From positions 71,465,980 to 71,529,979 of the forward strand of contig CP136063.1 in NCBI GenBank assembly GCA_032622095.1: a stretch of DNA of 64,000 nt, written 5' to 3'. This document shows positions 1 through 12,019 of the stretch, piece after piece. How positions within the stretch are numbered: the first letter of the stretch is position 1; each line of letters begins with the position of its first letter. The notes beneath the pieces were generated by a model that worked only from the letters and a program-made list of their open reading frames with translations, had not been told where the DNA came from and ran no database searches. Position numbers and translations under genes: made by a program. The DNA comes from Siphonodentalium dalli. Its lineage: Eukaryota; Mollusca; Scaphopoda; Gadilida; Siphonodentaliidae.

Positions 1-813
1 AAGCAAAAGTGAAGATGTCATTTTTTAATAATAAAATGATATCTTTACTGTCGGTCTAGACAATAATACTATATCTATGTTGTAGAAATTTCCCACTATT
101 TAATGGGGAAGCATATAATAAATCAAATTTTTTTTTATTACATGATCCTAACCTTATTCCATTCAATAAACCCATTCTGTGATATTAAACGTTCGTTTAA
201 TAACATGAAATAGTGCCAGGCGACCTTTGACTTCCGGTTTGTCGTGTGTTAACATTCCGTACGCCACGTCTCAAAATACTATGGCTTCCTATATTTTTCC
301 AACAAACTATCACGAATGAAGAGTTTGAAAAGTTATGTCATTAATTATACGCCATTAAATGCGCCAAAGAGTCTTTATTTATCTGGGACTATTTCTTTAC
401 GCGGGCAAACAACGAATAGTTACGTGAAACGTCACCGCATGCCTTATAGAAGCCGATGTTACTTTCGCGTCCTATTTGTTGATTTAAGTATGTTTTGTAG
501 ATGTTTTGGATCATGTAATAAATAGAATCTACAACTCGTCCCAAGTTTATAGCGGAAATTACAAAAACTCGTCCAGTAAATTAGGTCTGGACCTCGCCAA
601 ATGCTCGGTCCAGACCTAATTTACTGGACTCGTTTTGTAAATTCCGCTATAAACTGGGGACTCGTTGTAGATCCTCTATTTACTATACCTTCGAAGACAA
701 ATAATATACCAATGTTCACTTTTTTCTGTATTTTATTTACAAATAAGCTATTTGTAGTCTGAAATCATGTTTATTCAAAAATATATTGTTATAATTTTGG
801 CCTGGAAGAGATA
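1..813. repeat. Dispersed repeat R1, split by a 0.55-kb insertion
   Basis: Positions 1-129 and 678-813 are the two halves of a repeat whose unbroken inverted copy lies at 13266-13525. In that copy the two halves join at the 'aaatcaa/tttactatacc' point. The inserted block 130-677 begins 'ttattacatgatcctaacc' and ends with a foldback segment at 521-680. Copies of the inserted block lie at 25375-26335. No protein is supported, although a 69-codon frame at 316-525 is partly shared with an inverted copy at 25488-25718. Confidence 0.7.
521..680. repeat. Foldback segment, family of four
   Basis: An inverted repeat with arms of about 65 bp: 'tctacaactcgtcc' with 'tttatagcggaa' on the left, and 'ttccgctataaact' with 'gttgtagat' on the right, around a short loop. 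Related foldbacks lie at 25430-25525 and 26215-26330. A more distant one with the same layout lies at 10580-10722. It has no coding potential. Confidence 0.65.
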
Positions 814-1000
814 GAGTAATGCTCTAAATAATCGACTCCTTAACCACAGCAGAATTATGGGTAATTTTTCAGGATTGAGTCGGAAATATGTCGGTGAGAG
901 CTTTCCGATGAATGGCAACAAGCCATATTTCCGACTAAATCCTGAAAAATTACCCATAATTCTGCTGTGGTTAAGGAGTCGATTATTTAGGGCATTACAG
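814..1000. mobile_element. pogo/Tc1-like foldback MITE, copy 1
   Basis: Its long inverted arms contain 'cttaaccacagcagaatta', with ends 'gagtaatgctctaaataat' and the complementary 'attatttagggcattacag', and TA outside each end. The CAGTAATGC-type terminus and TA flanks suit Tc1/mariner-pogo elements. The left arm is shortened around 886-895 relative to other copies. Other copies start at 12734, 13053, 14066, 20886, 28963, 30809 and 39751. No transposase is present. Confidence 0.75.
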
Positions 1001-1169
1001 TAGGCCAACAGAGATGATTTTGGCAAGCTGAAATAACCAATTTTGTATCCAATGTCAGCAGAAAAATTTGTTTTGCAAATATTTATTCATATTAAGCTTT
1101 AGGTTAACTGATTGCAGGTCATGATCCCGGGACATTTTCGAGAGGTTGTGTTTTCTCCCAGATAGTTAA

Positions 1170-2310
1170 CTCTTTCACTGACGATCGCGACTTGAGTCGA
1201 ATTACCCATACACTGCCGATCGCGACTTGAGTCGAATCCTGACACCTTCGACCCGTAACATCAATCCATGGGAAGTAACTCTATATTATTATGTGAAAAC
1301 AGTGTACGTGATGTAATCAAATTTGTAACGAGAAACTCCCCGTTTATTTTTTTATATTTCGGTATGTCGGCCATCTTGTTTTTTTTATTAAGTGGTCGCG
1401 GTCACATGACCCTCCTGGTATGGGAAGTGTTTTCCATTCCACAGAGACCAATACCTACCTGCATACCAAATTTCAGGAATATACCTCTGCATATACAAAA
1501 GTTATTGTGAAATACCCAATAATATATGTATTTAGCAGAAATATTCTTACTTGTGCTCGGTTATCAATACTAACACCAACTTACATACCAAATTTCGTCA
1601 AATATCTCTGCAGATACAAAAGTTATTGAGAAATAATGAATTTTCCATATATTTCGGTGTGGCGGCCATCTTGTTTTGTGATCATGTGGTCATGGTCTCG
1701 TGACCCTTATGTGGTCACAGTCTCATGACCCTGGCAGACTGGGAAGTGTTTTCAATTTGCAAGTCCAAAATCTAACTGTGCACCACGTTTCACGAACATA
1801 CCTTTACAGATGCAAAAGTTATTGAGAAATACCCAATCAATATGTATTTAGCAGCAACATATACTAATATTATCTTATATTTCGGGATGGCGGCCATCTT
1901 GTTTTGTGGTCAAATTATAGTGGTCATGTGAAATGTGACACTGGCGGACTTGAACATATTTTCTATTCCCAATACTGATACCTACTTACATACCAACTTT
2001 CATGAAAATATCTCTACAAATACAAAAGTTATTGAGAAATACTGAAATTTTCATATATTTTGGGGTGGCAGCCATCTTGTTTGTGGTCACGTGATCGTGA
2101 TCATGTGGCAATGGTGGACTGGGATGTGTTTTCGATTCCCCAGACCAATACCTACATGCGTACCAAGTTTCATGAAAATAGCTCGGCAGATACAAAAGTT
2201 ATTGAGAGATACCCGATCCATATGTATTTAGCAACAATATGCTACATGTACATGTATAGTATGCTTGGCAGTAGCAGATCTGTCTGTGGTGCTGCATGGC
2301 AGTGAAAGAG
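1170..2310. mobile_element. TTAA-flanked element with internal tandem repeats
   Basis: The ends CTCTTTCACTG and its complement CAGTGAAAGAG are each flanked by TTAA (1166-1169 and 2311-2314). That fits piggyBac-type insertion. The interior is a run of degenerate units of roughly 200-230 bp, each with 'ggcggccatcttgtttt', 'ataccaaatttc' and 'caaaagttattgagaaatac'. A second internal motif, 'gatcgcgacttgagtcga', occurs twice near the left end. No transposase; non-autonomous. Confidence 0.7.
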
Positions 2311-2679
2311 TTAATGTCCATCCAAATCTGTATATTGTTACAAAAATAAGAAGAAAATTTATTCCTATAGTTTTTGTCATAAGTCATTGACTTTCGTTAA
2401 AAAAAAAAAAATAATAATAATTCCTCTAAAAAGTACCATAGATATTAGACTGGAATTTTATTTTATTACATATTTGTTAAGAAAACAAAATTATCGTACC
2501 ATAAAAGTTTAGATCGTACCACAAATGTTTAGAAGGGTTGCCTCATCAAGAGGACATATTGAATAGGATAATTAGGTATGTACACTCCACCACCATGCAT
2601 ACTAGTAACCCATCCTCCTGTCGATACTCATGTTATCATATGGAACGCCACCGCTGCCTGATGTGGCTCTGTCGCAAAT

Positions 2680-2915
2680 ATATGATGTGATTTCTCCATT
2701 ATATTATGTTGGTTGACAAAATATTAGGTCATTTCTTCATTATATGATTATGTTTTCTCCATTATATTATGTTGTTTCATCATTATATGAGGTGGATTCA
2801 TTAATATATAAGGTGGTTTCTTCTTTATATTAGGTTGTTTCTTCATTACATGATGTTGTTTAATCATAATAGGAGATGGATTCATTAATATATAAGGTGA
2901 TTTTGTCACTATACA
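2680..2915. repeat. Degenerate minisatellite
   Basis: About nine imperfect units of 24-30 bp, of the form 'tttcttcattatatgatgttg'. The block is AT-rich with no conserved frame, and is probably an intronic minisatellite in the intron below exon N. Confidence 0.6.
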
Positions 2916-3367
2916 ATATTTCATTATGCTCTGTTGATCAAAAATATGGAAAACGAAGGCGTTACATAAACAGACCATTTGATGCATGCAAGCAATCCAC
3001 CATCCAATGTTAATATTTAAACCCAGTTGTTCGAATCATGTTATTCTGTTAGGAATGAGAAAACATTACTTATTTTCTTCTACATGTACAAAAATATGCT
3101 CATTTTATCCTGTTTGGCAATCAGTATGTATACCTTGTTTATCGATGAACTTCCTCGAGATGGCATCCAATATTTTTGAGTGACTGTTCCGGTTTGAGAT
3201 TTCCTTTATGCGAAGCAAGGCTGTTAACCACCAGTAATGGCAGTCTTCAGAAATGATTCTGGCATGAAGTGATAGCCAGTTACATACAAGTGGATGTGCA
3301 GTACGTTATTTCATATGTGTATTGACCGCGATGTGACTCTCTCTCTCTATCTAATGAGTATACTCAC

Positions 3368-3463
3368 ATCGTCAGCTGGACTGGCATCCGCCCGTTTGAG
3401 TAACATCTCACATACTTCCATCTGTCCATTTTGTGCTGCCATGTGTAATGGCGTCCTCTTGGC
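3368..3463 (-). CDS. nompC: nompC exon N: one ankyrin repeat
   Basis: The last exon in the window in gene order, 32 codons in phase 0: AKRTPLHMAAQNGQMEVCEM, then LLKRADASPADD. It follows exon M's ALSL directly, as K(R/Q)TPLH(M/L)AA follows L(T/S)L in NOMPC. Acceptor AATTTTAG, donor GAT|GTGAGT. A short CT-rich run follows the donor. The next repeat exon was not found in 1-3367 and should lie outside the window. Confidence 0.92.
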
Positions 3464-3984
3464 CTAAAATTTATTCAATGCATCTTAAATCAATGAACAT
3501 GTATTGAATGGCAAAACATATTAGCTTAATTCTTCTATGGTGGTCATCCATAACAGTAATGCATAGAAACATGTGCATTTGTGAATCTTGAATATTATAT
3601 TGCAATAATTCTCCTATTAAATTGTTGCCAAATATATTTTGATAGGAAATGACATGGCACTATGTGCATAGAATTGTCATATATTATTAAGTGGTAATTA
3701 CATGATCAAAAGGAATTAAAACTGGGCATTTGTGAATTGCGGGAAAATCTCAGAAAAATAACATTGAAATAAAATAATTTATACAAAAGAGTACAAAAGA
3801 ACAGTGAGAGCATTGATTCCAATTTGGAAAATTCCGATGAAGTGGACTATCCTCATGCTATTTGTTTAAAGATGGTCTATCTCTACCCAGGAAGTTATAT
3901 ATATATATATAGATTCCGCAGTAAAACAAATTGATATTAATCACCTGTCCGGAAAACATTTTATCAATTGGTATTAATTTTATT

Positions 3985-5297
3985 TAAAATTTCTTATGAC
4001 ATTCAGGGGACAGCTTTAGGGGCCAAAAGCCAAAAAATTACAATCAAAGGACTGTAACTCTGGTAAAAAATATACAGCCGGGACTATTTGCGAACTTATT
4101 TCAGAAGCTTCTCTTGTGAACTCGCATACCAAAACTCTTCAAAATCCATTGATAATTGTTCGAAATAAAGCCCAGATGGCTTTTCATGGGTGCTAAATGC
4201 CAAAAAAATGAGAATCAAAGGGCCGTAACTCAGGTGAAAATGTACGGCCAGGCCTAGTTTGCGAACTCATTTCAGAAATTCCTCTTGTGAACTCATATAC
4301 CAAAAGTCTTTCAAATCCATTGATTATTATTCAAAATAAACCTTGGACAACTTTTCCTGGGTGCTAAACTAAAACAAAATACAATCAAAGGGTCATAACT
4401 CAGGTAAAAATGTACGGCTGGGCCTAGTTTGTGAATTTATTTCAGATAATGTACTCCTTTTGTGAACTCACATACCACAAATCTTTCAGCTCAATTGATA
4501 ATAGTACGAAATAACCACCGGACATCTTTTCGTGGGTGCTAAATGTCAAAAATGATAATCAAAGGACCGTAACTCTAGTGAAAAGGTCCAGCCGGGCCTA
4601 GTTTGCGAAGTTGTTCAGATACTCCTCTTGTGAACTCAAATAAAAAAATTCTGTCAAATCTGTTAATAATTGTTCAAAATAAACCCTAGACAAATTTTTG
4701 TGGGCTCTAAATGTCAAAAATGACAATCAAAGGGTGTATTAAATGACAATCTGGTGTAAATGTGTGGCCGGGCCTAGTTTGCAAAATTGTTTCAGACACT
4801 TCTTTTGTGAACTCATATACCAAAAATCTATCAAATCTGTTGATAACTGTTCGATATAAACCCCAGACAATTTTTCTTTGGTGCTGAATGCCCAAAAAAT
4901 TATAATCAGAGCTGTATCTCTTTTAAAACTGTACGGTCATGCCTAGTTTGCGAACTCATTTCAGATACTCCTTTTGTGAACTCACATAACAAAAATATAT
5001 CAATTATGTTGATAATTGTTCGAAATAATTAATACCTGGACAACTTTTTGTGGGTGCTAAACACCATAAAGTAACAATCCGTATCTCTGGTGTAAATGTC
5101 CGGTCGGACCTAGTTTGCGAACTTGTTTCAGATATTCCCCTTGTGAACTCATGTAACAAAAATTTTTGAAATTGGTTGATAATTGTGCGAAATAACTCCA
5201 GGATAACTTTTCGGGATGGACAGACAGAACGTGGATGGATGGAATGGAGCATATTCCTATATCCCCTGCTCAAACTTTTCCGGGTGGGGGATATATA
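3985..5297. repeat. 171-bp tandem array with terminal hairpin
   Basis: Seven imperfect units of about 171 bp. The phrase 'ttgtgaactca' recurs at about 4112, 4283, 4458, 4629, 4805, 4975 and 5140, together with 'ggcctagtttgcgaact' and 'ggccgtaactc'. The block ends in a short 'gacagac'/'ggatggatgg' tract and a hairpin (5258-5297, 'tatatcccc' ... 'gggggatata'). A tandem core followed by a simple tract and a 3' hairpin recalls non-autonomous Helitron-like elements of molluscs. That assignment is inference. Confidence 0.65.
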
Positions 5298-5744
5298 GGC
5301 AATCCCATGTATAACATTCAGTAAAGAAAGAGTTAAAGGGACTCGATCAAAAGCATTCAAAGTGGGTTCATGCAAAATAACATAAAAGTCTATAAAACAA
5401 CTATTATCAACATGTAAATATAGATTGACTTTATTCTTATTTTCATTATTAATAACTCTCCAATAATGAGATGTCACTTGTCAAAATCATTACTATGTAA
5501 ACAATACTGCTACAGTGCATGGAATTACCAATAAAAGTCCAATAAGATACCAAAGTTTACTCAAAACTTGACGGTAAACATTGGAAAAGGTCAAAGCATT
5601 GAAAAATATTCTGAAAATCATATCCATACTAAAATATATGAACTTATTTAACAACTATAATAGTGACATTTGTTGGCAAATCACTCTAAAGTTTATATTG
5701 GAGAACTATAAATAATGAATATAAGAACAAAGTTCATTTATTTA

Positions 5745-5888
5745 AGAAATGAATGTAGTGGGTGTGCATATATTATTGGGGGATATACGGTGCTGTGGTC
5801 GTTGGGCTTCTTGGTTTACACTAAATGTGCCCCCCAATGACCACAGCACCACATCCCCCAATAAAACACACCCACAACATTCATTTCT
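5745..5888. repeat. Foldback MITE
   Basis: A 144-bp inverted repeat with ends 'agaaatgaatgt' and 'acattcatttct'. Its internal complementary arms include 'gtgctgtggtc' and 'gaccacagcac'. The rest of 5298-6346 shows nothing I recognise. Confidence 0.65.
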
Positions 5889-6350
5889 TATATTATTATA
5901 GCTTTTTGATGATTTATTCCCATAAAATAAGCTGAGTGTATTATTATTTATTTTCACAAAATGGCCGATAATCTGAGACTAGCCCATGCAGCATATTAAG
6001 TCAGCCTGATATAAGATTTCCAAACTGTTAGCTATGATAACGTGATCGATATAAATAACTTGTTTCAGTTCGGCCAAAATTTGAAAAGCATGCCATGCCC
6101 AATTATTCTGCTGACCGCTTTTAGTCAGATTAGGTCAACAATTTAAAACTTCCTGTTCGTGATACACTCCATCTCTGCATTATTGGGATGTAAACCGGGT
6201 GACCCAATTGGCAGTTGACCAAACACGATTTAGTGTATCATGGAGAGTCTATGTAAATATTTGTCCATGTTCTTCTTTGTGGTGATGATTTTATAGACTT
6301 TTATATTTTTTGCACATTTACCGACCACGAGTGCCTTGGGCCATCTTTAA

Positions 6351-6587
6351 CCCTTCCAGGACTGGAGCTTCTGAAATATTGTGAAAACCCTGTGCCAATG
6401 GAGTCTCCCCCAGGGAGCCTCGCATATATAAGAGAATACATTGGCCTAATAATATTTACATTGACCTTGTAAACAAGTCAATTCTCTAATATATGCGAGC
6501 CTCCTTATGGGAGATTCGCATATATAAGAAAATGCACTGGCACAGGATCTTTAATGCTGCACCAGCGCAGCTCCCATCATGAAAAGG
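6351..6587. mobile_element. TTAA-flanked element, CCCTTYCATGA family
   Basis: TTAA lies at 6347-6350 and 6588-6591. The left end is CCCTTCCAGGACTGGAGC; the right end complements it as GCAGCTCCCATCATGAAAAGG. The interior has two imperfect hairpins built on 'tatatgcgag' and 'ctcgcatata'. The element ends 20 bp from the donor of exon M. Relatives lie at 12406, 27842, 29995, 31926 and 36424. Confidence 0.75.
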
Positions 6588-6606
6588 TTAATTAAATCAG
6601 TCTTAC

Positions 6607-6807
6607 CAGAGACAAAGCATCAACTGCTGCATGGTGAGTCTCTGTGAGTAGTTTGACAAGTTGGGTGAAGCCGTTCTGTGCTGCAAGATGGAGTGGTGTA
6701 TACCCCAGCTTTGATTTTGCATTGACAAAGGCCTTGCTTCGGAGCAAAACATCCACAACCTGCCAGTGTCCATTTTCAGCAGCTAGATGGAGGGCAGCTT
6801 TACCATG
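6607..6807 (-). CDS. nompC: nompC exon M: two ankyrin repeats
   Basis: A 201-bp exon of 67 codons with two repeats: HGKAALHLAAENGH with VLLRSKAFVNAKSK, then LGYTPLHLAAQNGFTQLVKL with TETHHAAVDALSL. The KAF(V/I)N(A/S)KSK(L/V)G junction and the unusual ...ID(A/I)L(S/T)L end are textbook NOMPC. Acceptor TTTCTGAAG, donor CTG|GTAAGA. A TTAA-flanked element ends 20 bp past the donor. This is the longest uninterrupted gene segment here and gave the first identification. Confidence 0.96.
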
Positions 6808-6848
6808 CTTCAGAAACAAAATTCAAAAATGTATGATTGAGTATCAGT

Positions 6849-7253
6849 CAAGCCTGAAAATTGTGTGTCTGCCATTTGCAGAATGAGGTCCCTAGAGAGT
6901 GAATTTAGTGACGCTATCCCGCAAAATAACCAAATTCACCCTCTGGGAACCTCATTCTGCTTAGCCTCAACTTCTATGGAAGACCTAAAATCAAATTGAA
7001 TTTCCCCAGTTGAAGTTGGTGATGTTCACTCATTAGTCACCTCAATTATGCATTTTATTTTCTGCAAATAAGGGGATATAGATACTTCCCAGAAGGTAAA
7101 AAGTAACTAAAACAATGTTAATTTGAGACTATAGATAATTCCCAGAAGATGAGGCCTAAGCAGAATGAGGTCCCCAGAGGGTGAATTTGGTCACTAAATT
7201 CACCATCTGGGGAACTCATTCTGCAAATGACAGACACACTATTTGCAGGTTTG
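6849..7253. mobile_element. hAT-like non-autonomous element
   Basis: Terminal inverted repeats of about 39 bp start CAAGCCTGAAAATTGTG on the left and, reversed, CAAACCTGCAAATAGTG on the right. The direct repeat GTATCAGT flanks the element exactly at 6841-6848 and 7254-7261. An 8-bp duplication is typical of hAT elements. Inside are palindromic blocks with 'cagaatgaggtcccc' and 'ggtgaattt'. Related copies lie at 37369-37787 and 38023-38276. Confidence 0.75.
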
Positions 7254-7366
7254 GTATCAGTGATTATATACACAAAAGTTTGTATTGGGAAGGGTAAAAT
7301 CTGTACTAATTTTGTGACACACCCTGGTGACTCTATAGATAACACCTACAGTTTTTGTTTGAATAC

Positions 7367-7480
7367 CTAAATATCTCATGAGTGTCTGGAAAGAAATATT
7401 GAATTTTCACGAGAGGCTGCAAGCCGCGAGTGAACATTTGATATTTCTCTCCAGACACGAATGAGATGTTTCATGTATGA
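7367..7480. repeat. Foldback MITE
   Basis: The arms 'atctcatgagtgtctgg' and 'ccagacacgaatgagat' enclose about 65 bp with further pairing ('aatattgaattttcacg' with 'cgagtgaacatttgatatt'). It resembles the foldback at 13735-13868 in layout. Confidence 0.6.
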
Positions 7481-7584
7481 AAATAAAAACTGAAGGTGTT
7501 TAATATTATTATTATATGTGCCTTATTAATGCTTAAAGTTGCTAACTTATGCAGCATTTTCAATTTTAATAGCACAACAAATTA

Positions 7585-9757
7585 AATGAAAGTGTCAATG
7601 TAGCTCAACTTAGGTAGGGGAATAATTTAATGGTTGACAGTAAATGGAGGAATAGGAAAGGTGCTAATTGAAATGTCTAACCTGTGCCAAAGGATTTAGT
7701 CATGCAAAGAGTAAAATCCAAGATGGCTGCTGGCAGTCATGTTTTTTTTGCCAATTGACCCCAAAAGGACTCGTTACCATCTACGTGTCATTGTTAACAT
7801 CCATGACAAATTTAATGAAGTTCCGACCAAAGCTACGACCTGTAGCCCGTGCCAAAGGATTTAGTCATGCAAAGAGTAAGATCCAAGATGGCTGCTGGCG
7901 GCCATGTATTTTGGCCGAACGACCCCAAGATCACTCGTTCCCATCTACATGTCAATATTAACATCTATGACATATTTCATGATGATCAGACAAACAGTAC
8001 GACCTGTAGCCATGCAAAGAGTAAAATCATGCAAAGGATTTAGTCATGCAAAGAGTAAAATCCAAGATGGCTGCTGGCAGTCATGTTTTTTTTGCCAATT
8101 GACCCCAAAAGGACTCGTTACCATCTACGTGTCATTGTTAACATCCATGACAAATTTAATGAAGTTCCGACCAAAGCTACGACCTGTAGCCCGTGCCAAA
8201 GGATTTAGTCATGCAAAGAGTAAGATCCAAGATGGCTGCTGGCGGCCATGTATTTTGGCCGAACGACCCCAAGATCACTCGTTCCCATCTACATGTCAAT
8301 ATTAACATCTATGACATATTTCATGATGATCAGACGAACAGTACGACCTGTAGCCCGCACCAATGGATTGAATTTTGAAATCCAAGATGGCCACCAGCGG
8401 CTATGTTTTTCGGCCGAATGACCCCAAAATGACTCGTTACATCTACATGTCATTGTTAACATCCATGACAAATTTCATGAAGTTCCGACCAAAGCTACAA
8501 CCTGTAGCCCGTGCCAAAGGATTTAGTCATGCAAAGAGTAAAATCCAAGATGGCTGCTGGCGGCCATGTTTTTTGGCCAAAGGACCCCAAAATCACTCGT
8601 TCCCGTCTACATGTCAATATTAACATCTATGACATATTTCATGATCATCAAACGAACAGTACGACCTGTAGCCCACGCCAATGGATTGAAATTTGAAATC
8701 CAAGATGGCCACCAGCGGCCATGTTTTTTGGTCGAACGACCCCAAAATGACTCGTTCCCATCTACATGTCATTGTTAACATCCGTGTCAAATTTCATGAA
8801 GTTCCAACCGAAGCTACGACATGTAGCCTGCGCCAAAGGATTTAGTCATGCAAAGAGTAAAATCCAAGATGGTTGCTGGCGGCCATGTTTTTTGACTGAA
8901 CGACCCCAAAATCACTCGTTCCCATCTACATGTCAATATGAACATCCATGACAAAAATCATGATGATCAGACGAACAGTACGACCTGTAGCCCGCGCCAA
9001 TGGATTGAATTTTGAAATCCAAGATGTCCACCAGCAGCCATGTTTTTTTGCCGAATGACCCCAAAATATCTTGTTTCCCATCTACATGTCAATGGCAACA
9101 TTCATGACAAATTTCATAAACATCGGATCAAAGGTACGACTTGTAGCCCGCGCCAAAGGATTTAGTCATGCAAAGAGTAAAATCCAAGATGGCTGCTGGC
9201 AGTCATGTTTTTCGGCCGAACGACACCAAAATGACTCGTTCCCATCTACATGTCATTGTTAACATTCATGACAAATTTCATGAAGTTCCGACCAAAGCTA
9301 CAACCTGTAGCCCGCGCTAAAGGATTTAGTCATGCAAAGAGTAAAATCCAAGATGGCTGCTGGCAGCCATGTTTTTTGGCCGAACGACCCCAAAATCACT
9401 CGTTCCCATCTACATGTCAATATTAACATCCATGACAAATTTCATAATGATCAGACGAACAGTACGACCTGTAGCCCGCGCCAATGGATTGAATTTTGAA
9501 ATCCAAGACGGCCACCAGCGGCCATGTTTTTTGGCCGAATGACAACAAAATGACTCGTTCCCATCTACATGTCAATGTCAACATTCATGACAAATCTCAT
9601 AAAGATCAGACAAAAGGTACGACCTGTAGCCAGCGCCAAAGGAAATTGTTGACGGACACACGCACACACACACACACACACACACGCATACACGCACACA
9701 CGGACGACGGATGCCAAACCATGGCAATAGCTCAAACTTACAAAGTAAGTTGAGGTA
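7585..9757 (+). mobile_element. Helitron-like element with tandem core
   Basis: The 5' part is 'aatgaaagtgtcaatgtagctcaactt'-like (7585-7612). It is followed by about twelve alternating units of roughly 165-170 bp ('caagatggctgctgg', 'actcgttcccatctac', 'gacctgtagcc'), an (AC)n tract at 9658-9700, 'cggacgacgg', and a 3' hairpin 'ctcaaacttac/gtaagttgag'. This is the layout of pearl/HINE-type Helitron-like elements known from bivalves. A second copy lies at 60615-61225 and a fragment at 50915-51260. Overlapping open frames of 60-130 codons are products of the repeat. Confidence 0.65.
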
Positions 9758-10579
9758 ACAATACAGGGAAAGCAACACCTGGTTGACCCAAATTTTTGGG
9801 TTGCGTTAGCAGATTGGCGAAGCCAAACAATGTGAATTAAGACGGCTATCTGATTACCCTACCAAAGTGTTTCACATCACTTTAAGAATCCATTGTGTAC
9901 ACGATTTCATTCGGGCAAGCTACAGTAAAATAACAAAAAGAAATAACCAAATCCTATTTCACTGTTGCTTCTGAGAGATGCATACATTTCGGTAATTTTC
10001 CACTATCTTTTTGGCAAGCTTACAATAAATATCAGTTTCTTTCATCTTGACCATTTAGCCACCTCATTTGAATAATTTCAACATGAAACTATTTCTTCAA
10101 TTTTAACTGATTTATTTATATTAACTTAAATATTTAATTAGTATTAACCGATTAAATTTCAAAAATGTGTACTTAGCATTTGTTGCCATATTGTTTTCTA
10201 ATAATAATTTATCACACAATTACCCCCTAAACCAGCCTCATATTATAGTATGACACACATGTATTATCGGCACGTGCAGTGACATATAAAGAGCTTAATG
10301 CAATTATACCAATGCCAATGCCAGAACTGTAGTATTTTGTTAATTAGAATATTTATAATATTCAATTTGTGTTTACTGTGAGATAAACATGGATGATAAG
10401 GGTGGTTGAACAATTTTGTCAACATGAAAAGACACATTTAAAATGGAACTATATTTTTTTTTAAGGTGTCTTTACATCCTCTTTGCATGGTTGTGATAAG
10501 GAAAATTTTTTATTAATTTTGTTTTAACCCCAGCCGTTTCGAGGTTATTTTTCCTTTCTAAAATGTGATTATGTGATAA
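9758..10579. other. Intron sequence, nothing recognised
   Basis: AT-rich intron L-M sequence. I see no exon, RNA gene or inverted repeat beyond a short hairpin at about 9781-9830. Confidence 0.5.
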
Positions 10580-10722
10580 AATGGATCTCAAATTCATCGC
10601 AATTCTATACAAAATTTATTAACCTCGTCCACTAAATTCTCGCTAAAGCTCAGCTCGAATAAAATTTAGTACACTCAGTTAACAAATTTTGTATAGAATT
10701 GCAACTCATTAGAGATCCTCTA
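10580..10722. repeat. Foldback segment
   Basis: The arms 'gcaattctatacaaaattt' and 'aaattttgtatagaattgc' (10601-10620 and about 10683-10702) flank a loop containing 'ctcgctaaagctcagctcg'. It has the same architecture as the foldback at 521-680, with different arm sequence. Confidence 0.6.
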
Positions 10723-10824
10723 TGTAACTGAAACATTACCAGATTCAGTTTTAATACTTTGTACAATGAAGATTAATGAGAGAAATTGAATATTATGAAG
10801 TTTTTCATTTTCTTAATCATATAT

Positions 10825-11130
10825 GATATAGATAGAACAAAACAAGTGTGGGAACTGGTCAATGTTATTGCACAAGCTTGTTGTGACGTGATGGTAAAAC
10901 AAAAACCGGAGGTGCAATGACATTAACATGTTCACAGAACTGTGTTCTAATGTGTATTGCAAACTCTGAAGATTGCAGCTTGTAATATACTAATATTTAG
11001 GTCGATATTGTTTTATTTAATTAAACAAAAGTGTGATTTATGGAGACTATTCCTCATAATTTAGTTAATATATTTTATAAAGTTGACGTAGTCAATTACT
11101 TTGTCAACGTAATCGGTTTGTATTGTTCAA
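10825..11130 (+). repeat. Dispersed repeat R2, copy 1
   Basis: It shares 'agaacaaaacaagtgtgggaa', 'gcaaactctgaagattgcag' and 'aggtcgatattgtttt' with a second copy at 14683-15030, in the same orientation. The second copy has a complete foldback in its left part ('ttaacgttattgcac' with 'gtgcaataacgttaac'); in this copy the right arm is decayed. Confidence 0.65.
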
Positions 11131-11232
11131 GGACAAGACAAATTTTTGTATTGAACATTTTAAAATCTTCTGTATTTCTGTATCTTCTGTATTTCACAAA
11201 AATAAACCAATAGATCTGCAATAAATACAATT

Positions 11233-12019
11233 ATTAAAGGGGCGGGCGGCCTTCATTGTAGGTTATAATTTAGAAATAACATTATCAAATTGTGATAATT
11301 TCCTCAAGAATATACTAATAGTATAGCATAATGATGATATGAATGTGATATTATTCACAAAACACATTTTGTGTCTCGCAAAATGCACAGTGGATTGTTT
11401 ATAAGATGAGTCACGATATTGCGCCATTTCCATATTATACATATTTATATTCGCACGCTTTACGTTGGTTGTAAAACTCCTAATTTGGTGCACTTACATT
11501 ACGACTCATTGTAATATTGTTTATTTGGTATGTGTTACCATATATAGGTTAGGAGAAAATACTAACTGGATTGAAAAATTTATGAGAACAATTATATCAT
11601 GTATACACGTTTTCTGTCTGATCATTTCCAAATCATGAAGTAACGTGGATTAGCTTCATTTTGAACTGACAGCGGGTTGAATGGGTCGATTAAAATAAAA
11701 TTTTGTGTGATTTGAATGCGATTATTGATTGCGCCAATAATTTTATCTATGCATTCCACAGCCCAACGGAACATTTTCATTGGACGATATGGTTGTTCCG
11801 AGTGTTTGTCTATAAACAATCGTAAGGTAACTTTTTATATGTTTGTTTATATAACCAAGGTACAAACATGACAATAACATGCAATCTACACGATATTTAT
11901 GATTTGTATAAGAACAACATCTGTCTATTATATAATATTCTTTCTATTTATGGCGGTTTTAGTGGATGTGACTATTTTAAAACCTATATCCACAGGGAAG
12001 GCCGCCCGTATCTTTAATG
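11233..12019. mobile_element. Element with GGGCGGCC-bearing inverted ends
   Basis: The left end is ATTAAAGGGGCGGGCGGCCT; the right end, reversed, is ATTAAAGATACGGGCGGCCT, so about 22 bp of inverted terminus with three mismatches. The interior of about 740 bp has no long frame and no transposase motif. The family is unassigned. Confidence 0.55.

Noticed and set aside
7668-9262. Repeated frames with 'GFSHAKSKIQDGCW'.
   Set aside because: Tandem core of the Helitron-like element; no start context, no domain, and frames overlap one another.
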